DNA from: Proteles cristata cristata
Lineage: Eukaryota > Chordata > Mammalia > Carnivora > Hyaenidae
Length of the DNA: 64,000 nucleotides
NCBI GenBank assembly: GCA_017311185.1
Contig: JAESUZ010000968.1
Span: forward strand, 1,178,001 to 1,242,000
Reading direction: 5' to 3'
Both the position numbers and the translations under genes were made by a program. Numbering within the stretch: position 1 is the stretch's first letter; each line of letters starts with the position of its first letter. The notes under the pieces were generated by a model, which saw only the letters and a program-made list of their open reading frames with translations, was not told the DNA's origin and ran no database searches. Shown here in pieces: positions 21,346-34,182 of the stretch.

Positions 21346-22375
21346 TTAGGTTGCTATTTTTGATCAATGTTACAGAAATGCAAAGAGGGGAACACTGTAG
21401 TTGGTAGGTAGGATGTAACCAGCCGGAGCTGGTTAGGTTTGGGAAGGGCAGATGGGGGCTCCGGGACTGTCAGGGAGTGTCCCACTCTTGGCCAGGTGGC
21501 GTCACGGAGGTGCTCGTCCGATAACAAGTTTCAGTGCGAACACTTAGATTTGGGGCATGTTTCTGTGGGTTAGGTTTTCCCACTGAAGAAGGAAAGAGGC
21601 ACGAGAAGTATATGAAGTGAAATTCAGAAGTCCCCCATCCGTCTCCCCTCTGCAGGGGTGACACGGTGGGTCTCATTCTGTTTCCTTCTGGAAACTTCTG
21701 TGTACTCACCTCCCTCCACACACATGTATACAGAACGGGAGTTTTCTTGTGCCCCCCTTCAAAGATGTATGTACCATCGTGTGGCTTTTTCTCACTGGAT
21801 GGGTCTTGGGCCCTTCCAAAGCTCGATCTGCCTCTCGAGTAACTGTGGCCCAGCATTTCATGCGGCATGAAAATATTCTAGCTGGACTGGATGAGTAATA
21901 GTACCCACTGTGTGGGTTGTTGTGAGGACTACCTATTGGATCTCAGTGTTTAGAACAGGGACTGGGGCGTGCCAGCTGAGACTTGGGCCAGTGCCTCAAC
22001 CCCTTCGTGCCTCAGTTTCCTTACCTGGAAATGTCAGGAGTTGTAAAAGGGGATTAACTTGAGGTTCGGATGGGTCCATACAGGGAAAGCCGCTCCTAAC
22101 GGTGGGGGACACACATCCATGCCCCAAGCGTCAGCCATGCAGGACTCGCTGATTTTAATGACTGTGAACGTGTCATTTGCTTTAATAGCTAGAAGGGCAG
22201 GTCCTCATCTTTTCTCATTTAGATCATCATCTTGGCTCCTTCTTGCTCACTTTCTCTTCTAGAACTGTGTCATCTACTTCCTTAAGTAGTCCTATTGGAT
22301 TTAGAGATTACTTTAGTGACGTTATAGGTTAACTTGGGGAAACTGACACCTTTGCAGTATCGAGCCCTCTCATCT
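21346..22375. other. Intergenic with MIR
   Basis: About 21960-22070 contains an MIR core (gtgcctcagtttccttacctggaaatg, +). No gene is seen elsewhere. Confidence 0.5.
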
Positions 22376-22603
22376 TTTTAAAAAATTAATTTATTTATTA
22401 AAAAATTTTTTTTTTCTTAGAGAGACACAGCGTGAGCAGGGGAGGGTCAGAGAGAGAGGGAGACACAGAATCCAAAAACAGTCTCCAGGCTCCGAGCTAG
22501 CTGTCAGCACAGAGCCCAATGCAGGGCTCAAACCCATGAACCGTGAGATCATGACCTGAGCTGAAGTTGGACACTCAACTGACTGAGCCATCCAGGCGCC
22601 CCT
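22376..22603 (-). mobile_element. CAN SINE
   Basis: Reverse copy, head GAGCCATCCAGGCGCCCC. Flanks CGAGCCCTCTCATCT (22361) and CAAGTCCCCTCATCT (22604) are a diverged target duplication. Confidence 0.91.
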
Positions 22604-22822
22604 CAAGTCCCCTCATCTGAAAGCAGGTTGTCTCTCCTTATATTCTGGTCTTTCCCCTCCTTCGCTCCTCCCTTTCTCTCCTGCTTCCTTCATTCCATAC
22701 ACATTTACTGAGCACCTGCTATGGCCCACATCTGGGGACCCTCTGGGGACCCAGTAAGGGCACAGACCCGGTCCCTGCTGGGGATGATCTGGTCGGAGAT
22801 GAACGCAGTTAGGGCGCGCATG

Positions 22823-22825
<3 letters not shown>

Positions 22826-22868
<43 letters not shown>
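22826..22868. repeat. (AC)n microsatellite
   Basis: About 21 uninterrupted AC units; a likely length polymorphism. Confidence 0.97.
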
Positions 22869-22870
<2 letters not shown>

Positions 22871-25800
22871 GCTGTGGGGCTGTGAGGGCCTCGGGGTGGG
22901 GGCACAGAGCCATGCCCTGAGTGGCGGGGTGGAGGGTGGTAACTCAGCTGGGAGGGGCTGTCCCAGGTGACTCCTGTGCACATTTCTTGTCCGGGGTCTT
23001 TATCCCAATTCTGAAGCCCATCAGACTCTCTTCCAGCTGGAAGAACAGGCCCATCCCAAAGCCCTACTGAGTGCCTCCCACCCGGGAGAGGTCCCCCCAC
23101 ATCCATGTCCTCCCCCCACCCTGTCACTGGTGTGCTGGGCCCTGAGGGCAGGTGGGGCTGAGTGTGCAGGGCCCTGAGTGTCTTGACCCAGAAAGTAGTA
23201 GGAAACCTCTGCAGGAGACCATAGATGTGGGCCGATTCTCAGACCTGCGTTTCCTAGTCACGCTCTGGGACCCGGGGGAGGGGGCTGTGGCCTGTCAGGG
23301 CTGCGACAATAGGAAGAAAGGGAGTGTGCGGTGACAGACAGGGAGCTTCATGTTGAATGAATGAACGAATGAATGATCAGCCCATATGGACACAGCCTGC
23401 TGGTAGGGAAGAGTCCAGAGCTGGGGAAGGGCCAGCCCTCCCTGAGTGCCCCCACGGTGACATCCAGCTCCACACCGGCTTGGCCCTCGTCAGCCAGGGC
23501 AGGGCTCTGACCACAGGACCCTCCAGCCTGCAGTCTTCTCCGCAGGGAGGCCTGAGGTTGGGCCAGCTGCCTGGCAGGAGCTGGGCCCAGCGAGGGGAGG
23601 CTAAGGGCAGGACGTTCCCTCCCTCCCCCCAGGGAGGGGTGGCATCTGCCCAGGAAGGGGAGGGGGCACCGTGGCCAGGCAGCTCCTGGGTTTCTCGCCA
23701 GACCTGGCAGGTTGGTGCCAGGAGGGCCGTAGGCCATAGAGAGAGGCCACCCCCCCCCCGCCCCGCATCCTTGCTGCGTCCACTCCCAGGAGGGGAAGGG
23801 ACACGCAGCCCCCGTCCCGCCCCCGCACAGAAGCCCTTTCATGGACGGCTGGCTCGGAGCCCCACGCCTCCTTCCTGCCGGGCCCCCACGCAGATCCCCC
23901 TCTCCGGGCTCCCGCGGCAGGCCCAGGGTGGGGAGCAGCCGGGCACGAAACACAATGTGGCTCCTTGTTCCCCAGCCCGGCCGAGCCTCCTGGAATTGGC
24001 CCATTTCCTGCCTGGGCCGTGGGGCCTTTTCCAAGGTAAATAAACAAATACAGAAAAGTTGGGGCCTGGGGTGGAAAGCGGGGTGTTGGGGTTTTCTCCA
24101 CCCCCCCGAACCCAACCCCATGGCCGTAGCTGCAGGGGCAGAATGGAAGGCTGAGCCCCCACCCCTGAATTTTTTTGGCCCCAGAGAGAACAGGACCCAC
24201 TGAAGATATGGGCCCCCCAGGCCCCCCCGGGTCCTGCCTTCACCCAGGGCTGCCCTGAGGAAGGAGACAAGGAGCCAGGGACCCCCTTGCAGGGGTTCCC
24301 ATGCAGGGGACATGGCAGCCGTGGATGGAAAGGCCTCTGTGGTGGATGGCAGTCCCCGGGGCTCCCTGCTGTGCTACTTCAGGGGGCTGTGTCCTCGGGG
24401 AAGGAAATGGCCTCCAGCTGCAGAAAGGGCTGGGCTGCCTGACCTGGATGAGTGACCCCAGCTCCCTGGATTGGGGGGTAGGAGACTCAGGGCCCGCACC
24501 CCAAGTGGCCCTGGTTCCTTTGTCCTCACTGCAGCCAGCGGCGTCACCTCTGGCCAGGGGTTGTGCTTAGAAACCTGGGAATACTTGGATTCCCAACACC
24601 CAGTTTGTCATCTGCCAGTCCAGGGAACACCCTGAATCCCTTCTTTTCGTTGTAATCGCACAGCCTTGCTGGACGTGGTTCGTTTGCCCAACTGATTACT
24701 CTGTGAGAACCAGACAACAAAGACACTTGAGGGACAGATGGATTTTTCTCTTTGACATATTGACTTCGGCGCAGTCCCTTGCGGATGCGGTCAGGCTAGT
24801 GGAGCTCAGTCTGAAGTTGGGGCTCCGTCTCTTCCCAGGATGTGTGGCTCTGAGGCTGGTCCAGGTGTCCACTGTCCGTGGCCGGACCTTCCTCTCCCCT
24901 GGGTGCAGGGACCCGTCTTCCAAGCAGGGGCACCAAGAGAGGAAGAGGCAGGGGAGCCCCGTCCGGGAGGGGCCCAGCACTCTGCCAACGTCCCTGCTAG
25001 GATCAAGGCTAGCTACAAAGAGGGTCTCCTGTAAGTCAGTGCCCTGGAGGCTGGGGCAGAGGCGAGCCGACCTTCCATGGCCAGAGCAATAATGCCTGGA
25101 CTGTTTGCCAGGGCCGGACAGTATCAGGTTCTGGGGAGCAGATCTACACTGCCCTCTCCCTCCCGCCAGTAGCCCGGACACCTGGGGCCATCACCCACAG
25201 CCCCGGTCTGAGCCCCTCACCTCCAGTCCACGGAGCGGGTCTCCCGCTGCCCAGTGCTGTTTTAGGTACAGTCCAGGTATATGGCCACCTTGCCTGCCCT
25301 TGGCCTCGGCTGACCCTCACCGTCTTGCCAGCCCGGGGCGGGTGCAAGGGGGACAGAACGACAGGAGAGGGCTGGGTTGCGATTTAGAATCACCCGTGCC
25401 ATGCATAAGTCCACCAAATCCCATGACAAGTCGAACTTCACGAAGGACCCGGGAGGGTAGGCGCAGAGTCACCGAGGAGCTTGCTGCTGGGCTGGAGAGA
25501 CAGGGGTCTGTCTAGATGGCCCTGACCCTGGGGTGGATCTGAGTCGGAGGTGGGGGGACCTGCAACCAGAAGCAGCTGTAACTCTGTGAGGGTTTAAGAA
25601 TAAAATGCAAGAAAAACGAGAAGAAATGGCCCATTAATCACCTAAAATAACTGTAGTCTTAGCTTTCTTTGTAGGGGAAGACGATGTCTGGCGTGAGTTT
25701 TTAAAGCTAAATGGGAGTTTCTCGGGCTGTTGGGGGCTAGTGGGGACAGGAAAGGCAGCAGGTGCAAAACCTGGAGGGATGAAAGAATGTGGCCTGTTCT

Positions 25801-27539
25801 GGAAACAGTGAGAAGTTCAATGTGTTAGTTATAGTGACAGAAAGGCAGCAGCCCCTTCAACAAGATAGAAGCTTCTCTCCCCACCCACCCTGTCCCCCCT
25901 TCTCATGGGAAAGTCCAGAGGGAGGCAGTCATGGCTGACTTGGTGGCCCGGCTCCATGTATTCCTCAGGGACCCAGGCTCTTTCCAGCTCACCACACATC
26001 CCTGGAATGCGGGTTCTGACCTCTTGGCCCAACATGGCAGTTAGAGTCCCGGCCATCACACCCACATTCCAGGCAGTGGCATGGAGGAAGAGGTGAAGAA
26101 AAAAGGGGAGAACTGTACATGTCAGTGTGCCGAAGGAAGGCTTCCGGAAGCTGACAAGTGACACTGTTTAGAACCTGTTGGCCAGAACGTGGTTTGTAAC
26201 CACCCTGGCCACAAGGACAACCAAGAGATTATTCTGATGGCTGCATGTCCAGCTAAAACTCAGGGATTCAAATGCCCCGGAAAGAAGGGGAAGGAGGTAT
26301 CAGGGGACAGCCAGAGGTCTCTGCCTCTGTCCTTTGGCATGGCTGGATCCAGCTGTGGGGTCGGAGGGCTAGAGAGACAGGGAAGGCTGTGGAGTGGACT
26401 CCTGCTCTGCGGGCGAGGGGCTGGCCGCAAGTGTTAAGCAAGAGAGTGAACTGCTCAGATCTATTCCGGGGGTGCCAGCAGCAGCAGTGTGAGGGGCTGC
26501 TTTGGGGGGGGGGACAGGCAGGGGGAATCCCGTGTGTCTGCTCAGATGACTGAGAAGGTTCCCTTTTAGCGGCTCTGAGCCTTTCACAGATGAAAAACAA
26601 ACCTCAGCTTTCCCAGAACCACCCCTTCCATACACCTCTCTCCCCCCAGTGGGGGCGGCCTGGATGCGGAGGGAGCTAGGGGTGAGGGGTCCAGCCTCCT
26701 GCTTGCCCGGGGCCCGTGCTGGCACCTGCTTGGGTCTGCCTGTCTCCAGGATGTGGGTCTGGCATGCGTCCCCTCCCGCCCTCAGCTGAGGCGGCACCTT
26801 GGCCACCACAGCTGTCTCTGTGGCTGACGGCTGGCTTTTGACCCCGGGGCCTGTCCCGCAGGACCCACTCTTCGGGGCCTTGGGGGGCCCCGTGTCCAGG
26901 CTTCCCCTGCCTGACCATGCTGGCCACCATGTCCGCCTTGATGTGGCTCAGTCCGAGGGGTTTCCTCCACAGTCCCAACGGTGAGGGAGCCCCTTCCCTG
27001 GTGCCCCTCTCCATTTATCCAGAAGCCCAGGTGGGGACGTGCAATGCAGTCACTTGGTTTCCCACGATTCCCAGGTGCAGGAAGTGGAGCATCCCCGCCC
27101 CGCCCTCCTTCTTCTTGTCTGGGTTGTTCTCCTCATCATAAACACTGTGGTGCAGTGTTGTTCTCCAAGCCTGGACCTTGGTCAGTTACAGTGGGAGGTA
27201 CTGGCATTAAGTTCGTTCCTTTTCGAGATGGCACGGTTGTGTGTGGTTGGACATCAGACATCCTCGCCCGTCTCCTCTTCCTCTTTGCATGGCCTTTCCC
27301 AGGACGGGGCTCAGAACTGCAGAGGAGCATACGAATAACTAAGCAATTCCCTCCACCTCGACGGGTGTTGAGGCAGAAGCCGGAAGATTCTGGATGGAGC
27401 TGAGGATGAGGACGGGGGTGGGAGGTTTGGGGAGATGTTGCAGGATCTATCCCTTCTCCCGCCCTTTGCCCCAGAGCGTCACCATGACCCCATCGTCAGC
27501 CAGCGATGGTCACCCCCTTCCTCACCACCGCACTCCAGG
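22869..27539. other. Intergenic, mostly unique GC-rich sequence
   Basis: No gene recognised. A TGAA-type microsatellite lies at 23354-23376. About 25855-26270 resembles an old interspersed repeat (catcagggacccagg-like and ccacattccaggcagtggcatgg) of a class I cannot name. Long open frames at 23.3-24.3 kb look fortuitous. Confidence 0.5.
24036..24050 (+). promoter_or_regulatory. Forkhead-type site in a possible enhancer
   Basis: GTAAATAAACAAATA, an AT-rich forkhead-like motif, stands alone in a GC-rich, repeat-free stretch. A motif match only. Confidence 0.25.
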
Positions 27540-27855
27540 AATGTTAGATTGGGCTCGGATGTGACTGGTTTTGGCCAATGGGATATAAGCAGATGTGAAG
27601 TGAGCAGAGCTTTGTAAGGTGCTTGTGTGATTGGGCTGCCCCTGGACTTCTGATTTGGCCATGGGAAGCACACGCCCCAGCCCCCCAGCCCCCCATCCAC
27701 AGAGGTTGAGGGACATGTGGAGACAGTCCTGGACCCTACTTGGAGCCAAGCCCGGCTGCCTGGCAGAATGAGCAAGAAATAGATGCTGTTTGGTTTAAGC
27801 TTCTGGGTCTTCAAGTGGCTTGTTACACAGCATTACTGTGGCAATAGCTGAATGG
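27540..27855 (+). mobile_element. MLT1-type MaLR LTR fragment
   Basis: gtgactggttttggccaatggg near the start and gtttggtttaagcttctggg...tggcttgttacacagcattactgtggcaatagctgaa at the end match MLT1 LTRs. No coding part remains. Confidence 0.75.
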
Positions 27856-28194
27856 CGCTCTTAGGTGACCTCTGGGGCCCCTTGTAGCTCTTAGCGTCTG
27901 TGATGGGGCTGACCCTGGCCTTCTCTGAAAGCTTTGGGTGCTGCACTGAATGACTCCTCCCATGGGCAAAGGAACTGAGCGCCCCAGCAGCTCATTGAGA
28001 AGCAGCCTCCCTGCCTTTATCCCGGCAGAGCAGAGGTGGGTCCTCTGATCAGTGCGGCCCCTGTGTCCCCACCCCTGTGACCTGGGTTTCTCAGAGGGTG
28101 AGGATGATGTCAGACTGCGGCTGCCTGCCCTGAATAGCTCCCTGTCAGTCCAGCCTGGCCTGAATCTCACATACACCAATCGAGAAGGTATGCA

Positions 28195-28275
28195 TCTTTG
28201 TGCCCATTTTCAGGAGAAATTGAGGGACTTGCCCAAGACCACGTAGCTGATCATGGAACAGCCCAGCCAGTGCTC
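28195..28275 (-). repeat. MIR fragment
   Basis: gcccattttcaggagaaattgagggacttgcccaagaccacgtagctgatc is MIR core reversed. Confidence 0.7.
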
Positions 28276-28574
28276 CCGAGACTAGATCTTTCCCTGATGG
28301 GGCACTACCTGCCCTTTTGGGAGCTGAAGGCAGGCAGCAGGGCAGGGACAACTCGGGGCCCAGAAAGGCCCCTCAGTGCCGATATATACAGGCACTCTCT
28401 CCATCTGGCCTTGTGCTTTCCAGGAAGGAACTCTGGTCAGAGGGGCACATCTTTGAGGAGGGGCCGAGTGGCTCTTAGGCCTGCCTCCCTCTTGCCTGGG
28501 CCCCTCTCTCCTTCCTGTTACCCAGACTGGCCCTTGAAGGCAGCATGAACCCCAGACTCAAGGCCGCTCTCTGC

Positions 28575-28870
28575 TTTGCGTCATCAAAGCCAACACCCAG
28601 ACAGCTGTCACTCCTGAAAGCATGTGAGGCCCTGATGAGCCAGGAGAGCCGGGCCACCACGGGAGGAGGGAGGGCACTCCGAGGAGGCCACACGTGGACA
28701 CGACCCAGTGAGGCCGGGAAGGAGGCAGGAGGGAGGCCACCCAGGACAGGGTCTGAGCTTCCTCTCCAAGCAAACAAGAGCGTGGGGCCAGGTGTATTTA
28801 TAACACAGCCCTGGAGGGGACCAGGCCTCACATAAATCATGCTATTTCCTTGGCAGGAGTAAAAATAGCC
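28575..28870. promoter_or_regulatory. Candidate enhancer with E-box and MEF2-like sites
   Basis: In repeat-free sequence: the palindromic E-box GACAGCTGTC around 28602-28607, an AP-1/CRE-like GCGTCATCA near 28579, TATTTATAA at 28795-28803 and TAAAAATAG at 28860-28868, both MEF2-like. The combination is typical of muscle enhancers. Function is inference from motifs only. Confidence 0.3.
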
Positions 28871-30294
28871 CCATGGCATCCTGCACATGCTTGTGCATGG
28901 AACAGCGCTGGCCCGACCAGGCCCCTCCACCCCCAGGCCCCGCCCTCTGGTCATGCCTCATTTGACCATCCGGACAGACTTTCCCCCTCTGTCTCCCCAC
29001 CAGGCACCAGGCTCGCTGCCCACCCCTCGTCCCCCAGGAGGGCATGCCGGGAGGGTCCCCTGGTGCAGTTCTGTCCCCCTGGCCTTGACCGCTGACCTTC
29101 AGGCTGGCTCAGGCTGGCTGCAGAGGGGCAAATCCTCGGTGGAGTCAGGTTGGGGAAGAAGTTAGAGCTGGGTAGCCGGTGAGGAATGAGGGGCGGTGGG
29201 GCGGGGGACCACATCAGGGCCTCCAGGGCAACCAGGAACAACAGAGGGAAGGAGGAACTTAGGGCGCCCTGGATGCAAGGGTGGGGTTGGGGCGGGGCTC
29301 TGCCGCCAGGGTGCCCCAAAAGGTGTCTGAGTCATCCGGGAGCTTCTCACAACAGAGATTCCAGGCCCTGGACTCCTGGGAGTGGGGCTGGAAGTACTTT
29401 TAAGCAGGGTCCTCACGGTCTAGGGCCACTGTCTCTGCCGGCGGCCCCTTGCCCCCATACACGGACCCCCAGCACAGGGCTGAAGCTCTGGGAGGTGTTA
29501 GACCGGGCAGGGCCCAGGCTCTCTGCTCGCCGCCCTCCCTTCCTCCCCCTCCCCTCGGGCAGGCCAGTGTGCCAGCTGTCTCTGGGTCAGCAGCAGTGGG
29601 GAAAAAGTGACCGGCTGGAAAAGTGACCTATTTGAGGCAAGATCACACCCCACCAGGGTCCTGGCCTCTTTCTCTGGGAAATCCACGCCCGGCGAGGGGT
29701 GTGAGAGAGGCAGCTGGTGGAGGCTGAGGCCCTGGGGCCAGGTCCGGGAGGAGCCCCAGGGGGTAAGGGTCTGCTTGAGCTATTCACAATCACCTGCAGA
29801 ATGGACTTTCCCAGGCGGCAGTGCCCCTGGAGCTGGGGTTTGAACCTGGGTCTCTAGCCACCACCCGCAGTTTAGGTCATGGTGGAAAACCCCAGATTCT
29901 TCCTCATGTCCAAGGTCAGTGTTATTGCAGAGCTGCCTTCGGTGTCTGTCGCTGGGGATGTCCAGGACGTGGGCGTCAGGCATGGTGCCCTCCACGGGCT
30001 CTGCCTCCCTGGGGCAGCCTCCGCCGGGCAGAGCCTCACCCTGCCCTAGGACCTTGCTTTGGCAGAGGCTTGCAGGCACTTGATTCATCTAATTAGACTT
30101 GGGCAGCGGTTGTGGCCACACCACGCCCTGGGGGATCCCTGAGGGGTCAGTCTTCTCTGAGCCTCCTTTGTACAACCAGCAATCGACATAGTCAACAGTC
30201 TCCGCCCACTAATGACACAGTGGCTGTTTGTTCAATTTGTTCGTTCATTCTACAGATGTTTACATGGCACTTACGTTCTGGGTATTCTTCTAGA
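28871..30294. other. Intergenic, unique GC-rich sequence
   Basis: No repeat or gene recognised. Confidence 0.5.
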
Positions 30295-30520
30295 ACTATG
30301 GTGGCAGGGTTGACAGCAGAGACTCTAGAACCATCTGGGCTCAAATCCTGGCTCTCTTCACTGGCGGTGTGACCTTGGACAAGACGCCTAACCTCTTTGT
30401 GCTTCAGTACCCCCAGCTGTGAATCAAGGGTAATGGTGGCACCGGCTTTGCCGTTGCGGGGATTAAGTGAGTTACTGGCACGGGACATAGAATGTTGGCT
30501 GCTCTCACTGTCACTGCCTG
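30295..30520 (+). repeat. MIR, near full length
   Basis: tctgggctcaaatcctggctctcttcactggcggtgtgaccttggacaagacgcctaacctcttt, then gggattaagtgagttactgg and acatagaatgttggct, follow the MIR consensus from 5' to 3'. Confidence 0.85.
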
Positions 30521-31214
30521 ACCTGAGGTCCTCACAGGGAGCCTTGGGAGGGTTATAAAAGGGTAGTGGGGCCTCAAAGAGCGGCGTGCCGTCATTTATA
30601 CTATGGCAGCCCCACCAATCTTTCTCTCTGAGGAGTTCAAAGGGACCCACTCTTGCCTTTTCCTCTTGGGCCACAGCCTCCTGAATGACAGCAAACCTCC
30701 CAATTCCTCGATTCCTCGTGTAGCTGGAAAGCAGGGCTGAAGCCAGGTCCGCCCCCTTCTCCTGGACGCTTGATTCCTGTCTGTCCTCTCTACACGATCT
30801 TTTTGCAAGGAAGAAATCTCAGCACGACTCCGTTAACACCGCTTTGGGGTCTTGTACCGGCTTTGCCAAAAAAGGAGACCCCCCTCCCCAAAGCCCAGTC
30901 CTGATGGGAACAGAGGGGGGCCACAGTCACGCAGCCCACTCCCCTTTGTGCAAGGAGAGGGGCAGGGCTGACTTCCGTGCTGAGGGAGCGCGCTCCCCAG
31001 GAAAGCAGGTAAGGTGATGCGGTCTGGTTAACAATCCTGCTTTGCTGGCAATTGGTGGGAGCTCTAGGTAGATCAGGAAAGAAGGAAAAGAGACAACTGA
31101 CAATCCTGGGAAGTCTAGTTATCTGGGTTATTGGAGTAAAAGGCCAAATAATATTAAAATTGAAACACCTGAGAATATCTTTATACTGAGAAACCTTGGG
31201 ACATATTAATAGTA
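30521..31214. other. Intergenic, nothing recognised
   Basis: Unique-looking sequence without a recognised repeat or exon. Confidence 0.5.
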
Positions 31215-31345
31215 GCACTAACAGCTGCCTGTGCCTGTGCCATGCTCTAAATGACCTGCAGATTTTAATGCAGTAATTCCTACAACTCTCGAATGAGGTC
31301 AGGACTACTGTACTGTTATTTATTCCTGCATTTCAGAAAGGATGA
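31215..31345 (-). repeat. MIR-like fragment
   Basis: tgccatgctctaaatgacctgcagattttaatgcagtaattcctac...gttatttattcctgcatttcagaaagg resembles diverged MIR reversed. Confidence 0.5.
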
Positions 31346-31352
31346 CTGCAGC

Positions 31353-31758
31353 GATGGTTCTCAAAGTGGGATTCGCGGACCACTTCTCCCTCCCAACCCC
31401 CCCACCCCCAGGAACTAGAAATGCCAATTCTCTGTCACCACCCCAGAGCTGCTGAATCAGAAATTTAGGAGGAGAGGTACTCTGTATTTTAAAGTTTTGT
31501 TTTGAGAGAGAGTGAGCGACCGTGAAAGTGAGTGGAGCAGCGGCAGAGAGAGTGAGAGAGAGAATCCCATGCAGGCTCTGCACAGTCAACACGGAGCCTG
31601 ATGCGAGGCTCGAACTCACGAAACCCGTGAGATGGTGACCTGAGCCAAAACCAAGAGTCAGACGCTCAACTGACTGAGCCACCCAGGCGCCCGGGTACTC
31701 TGTACTTTAATAAGCCTTCTGGGTGATTCCAATGCATGTTCAAGTTTGAGAACCACTA
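31353..31758 (+). mobile_element. MER5A hAT element split by a SINE
   Basis: Terminal inverted repeats tggttctcaaagtg (left, about 31355) and gtttgagaaccacta (right, about 31744), with ctagaaatgccaattctctg, cagagctgctgaatcagaaa and taagccttctgggtgattcc between them, follow MER5A. The SINE at 31493-31693 splits it. Confidence 0.88.
31493..31693 (-). mobile_element. CAN SINE inside MER5A
   Basis: Reverse copy with head GAGCCACCCAGGCGCCC. Flanked by GGTACTCTGTATTTTAA (31476-31492) and GGTACTCTGTACTTTAA (31694-31710). Confidence 0.95.
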
Positions 31759-31930
31759 AGCTAGATTTGCTGTGGGAACAAAAACTCTACTCTTAGTGGC
31801 TTAAAACAGCAAAGGAATATTTCTCCCTCACACTGCTTGTCCACTGGGGGTGGGAGGGGGACTTTGCTCATCACAGCACCTAGGCGCCCTCCTTTGGAAA
31901 TGGTCCTAAAGGCATTTAACAAATGAAGAG

Positions 31931-32137
31931 ATGGGGAGCCTGGAGGACTCAGTTGTTAAGCATTGACTTCAGCTGAGGTCCTGAGCTTATGGTTCATGAG
32001 TTTGAGTCCCTTATCAGGTGAGCTTGAGCCTCACTTTGGGTGAGCCTTGCTTCTCTCTCTCTCTCCCTTTCTCTCTCTGTCTTTGCCCCTCACTCACTTG
32101 TGCCCTCTTTCTCTCTCAAGCAAAACAAAACAGAAAA
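31931..32137 (+). mobile_element. Degenerate CAN SINE
   Basis: Diverged forward copy (gagcctggaggactcagttg...ctctctctctccc...caagcaaaacaaaac). Flanks ACAAATGAAGA and ACAAACGAAGA. Confidence 0.78.
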
Positions 32138-32149
32138 ACAAACGAAGAA

Positions 32150-33189
32150 ACATTTGTTCAAGAAAATCTGCCAAGAGTTGGTAGGAACAGTGAGCATCTG
32201 TGGTATTTGAAACAAGATTCCTCCACCCCCGCCTCCAGCTCATCAAGATGGTGATCCCACTCCAGAGCGAGGCAGCCCAGGTCTTCGAGGCCCCTTTCCC
32301 TCCAGCTCCTCCATCACAGCGCTGTGTTTCAGCTGCGGGAGCCCTTCTGCCCTGCCCCCACTCTGCCACGAGCATGAAACCATGGAGAACCATAGGTCCC
32401 AGCCCCCTAGCCTTGGCTCGTGAGACAGAGGCTCCATCATGGGAGAGGACAGCCAGGAAGACCCAAGGCTGCTGCCCATCCCCTCCTACTGAGCACCTGG
32501 CTCCTGAAGCAGAGGCATATGTCAGAGAAAAGCACACCCTCATCCCTGTCTCCAGCTCGAGTCATGGCCCAAAGCTTTCACCTAGATGAAGAGGCAGACT
32601 GGAGGACAGAGGGCTCCCCATCTCTTCCCAAAGGAACTGACTTATTCACAACGGAGCGGGAAGAAGTTCAGGCCTAGAAGTGCACAGTGGCGGCTGTGGC
32701 ACAATGCCATTGAAGGGAAATCAGTGAATCCACTAGAGATATAGGCTACACCATAGGCTGGCTAGCTTGGCAGAGAGGATCAGGGAAAGAGACAACCAGA
32801 AAGAGCTCTACTGGAGTCAGAACCAATCTCAGACATTGACCTGGGGAATCATCAAATGAGCTCAAATTTGATTGGATCAGCCTGAGACCAATTTATGCCA
32901 TAGCACGTTGTTGAAAAGAATAGAGTATGATTACGGCAACTAGTGGAGCTTAATGTATGGGTGGAATCAGAGGAAGAGACGGTCAAAGCGAAGCCTGCCA
33001 AGACCATGGTCATTCTAGTGTAAGTGTGGGCATGCCTACAGGTGCAACATCAGAGGCTATACATTGAGGAGAGAGGATGGAGTAAACTATCCATTCAGTC
33101 ACTACATAAATAAGCAAGCAAATAACAGTAACAGGACCCAGGGGAGGAAGGCCACATTCAGTCCCTACAGTATATTATCTAAAATCAAC
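32150..33189. other. Intergenic, nothing recognised
   Basis: Unique-looking sequence. The last 200 bases may already belong to the L1 segment that follows. Confidence 0.45.
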
Positions 33190-33255
33190 TGTCTATCATC
33201 TACAATTATCCAGGTCCCAACAAAAAATAGGAGACATTCAAAGAAACAGAAAAGT

Positions 33256-33431
33256 TGGGGCACCTGGGTGGTTCAGTACAACTCGATATCGGCTCAGGTT
33301 GTGATCTCATGGTTTGTGAGATTGAGCCCTGTGTCAGCTCTGTGCTGACAGCATGGAGCCTGGTTGGGAATTCTCTCTCTCCCTCTCTCGCTTCTCCTCT
33401 CCCCCTTCAAAATAAATAAATATTAAAAAAA
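33256..33431 (+). mobile_element. CAN SINE
   Basis: Forward copy with a shortened head. Exact 16-bp duplication AAAGAAACAGAAAAGT at 33240-33255 and 33432-33447. Confidence 0.95.
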
Positions 33432-33544
33432 AAAGAAACAGAAAAGTATGACTCATATACCATGAAAAAAAGCAGGTAACAGAAACTGCCTATGAGAGTG
33501 ACCAGATATTGGCTCTAAGAGATGAAACCCTCAAAGTAGCTGAT

Positions 33545-33621
33545 TTGTAAATTTTTACTTTTTATTTGAGAGAGAGAGTGTGTGTGCACATGAGCGAGGG
33601 AAGAGGAAAGGGAAAGAGAGA

Positions 33622-33657
<36 letters not shown>

Positions 33658-33779
33658 CTTAAGCAGGCTCCACGCTCAGTGCAGAGGCCAAGATGGGGCT
33701 TGATACCACGGTCCTGGGATCATGACCTGAGCCAAAATCAAGAGTCAGATGCTCAACCAACTGGGCCACCTAGGCGCCC
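33545..33779 (-). mobile_element. CAN SINE with expanded GA tract
   Basis: Reverse copy with head GGGCCACCTAGGCGCCCC. Its GA-rich body is expanded to a simple repeat at about 33614-33656. Confidence 0.9.
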
Positions 33780-33961
33780 CAAAGTGACCGTTATAAATAT
33801 ACTTTAAAAATTAGCGGAAACTATAACAAAAGAAATAAAAGGAGACATGATGATAAAGTTGCAGCAAATAGAGAATATCAGAAAAGAGATAGAGCTTATA
33901 CAAGAAATCAAATGGCTATTCTGGAGTTAAAAAGTATAGTCATTAAAGTGAAAAATTCACT

Positions 33962-34182
33962 GGGGCACCTGGGTGGCTTAGTCGGTTAAGTGTCCGACTT
34001 TCGCTCAGGTCATGATCTCGCGGCGGTTCGGGGGTTTGAGCCCCGCATTGGGCTCTGTGCTGACTGCCAGCTCAGAGCCTGGAGCCTATTTCAGTCTGTG
34101 ACTCCTTCTCTCTCTGACCCTTCCCTGTTCACGCTGTCTCTCTCTCTCTCTCCTAGAAATAAATAAAACATTAAAAAAAAAA
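33962..34182 (+). mobile_element. CAN SINE, young-looking subfamily
   Basis: Forward copy with gctgactgccagctcagagc body and tcctagaaataaataaaac tail. Exact 18-bp duplication TAAAGTGAAAAATTCACT at 33944-33961 and 34183-34200. Confidence 0.97.

Noticed and set aside
23348..24313. 321-codon open frame on the - strand
   Set aside because: Low-complexity Gly/Pro/Arg text with a competing open frame on the other strand; typical of GC-rich intergenic DNA.
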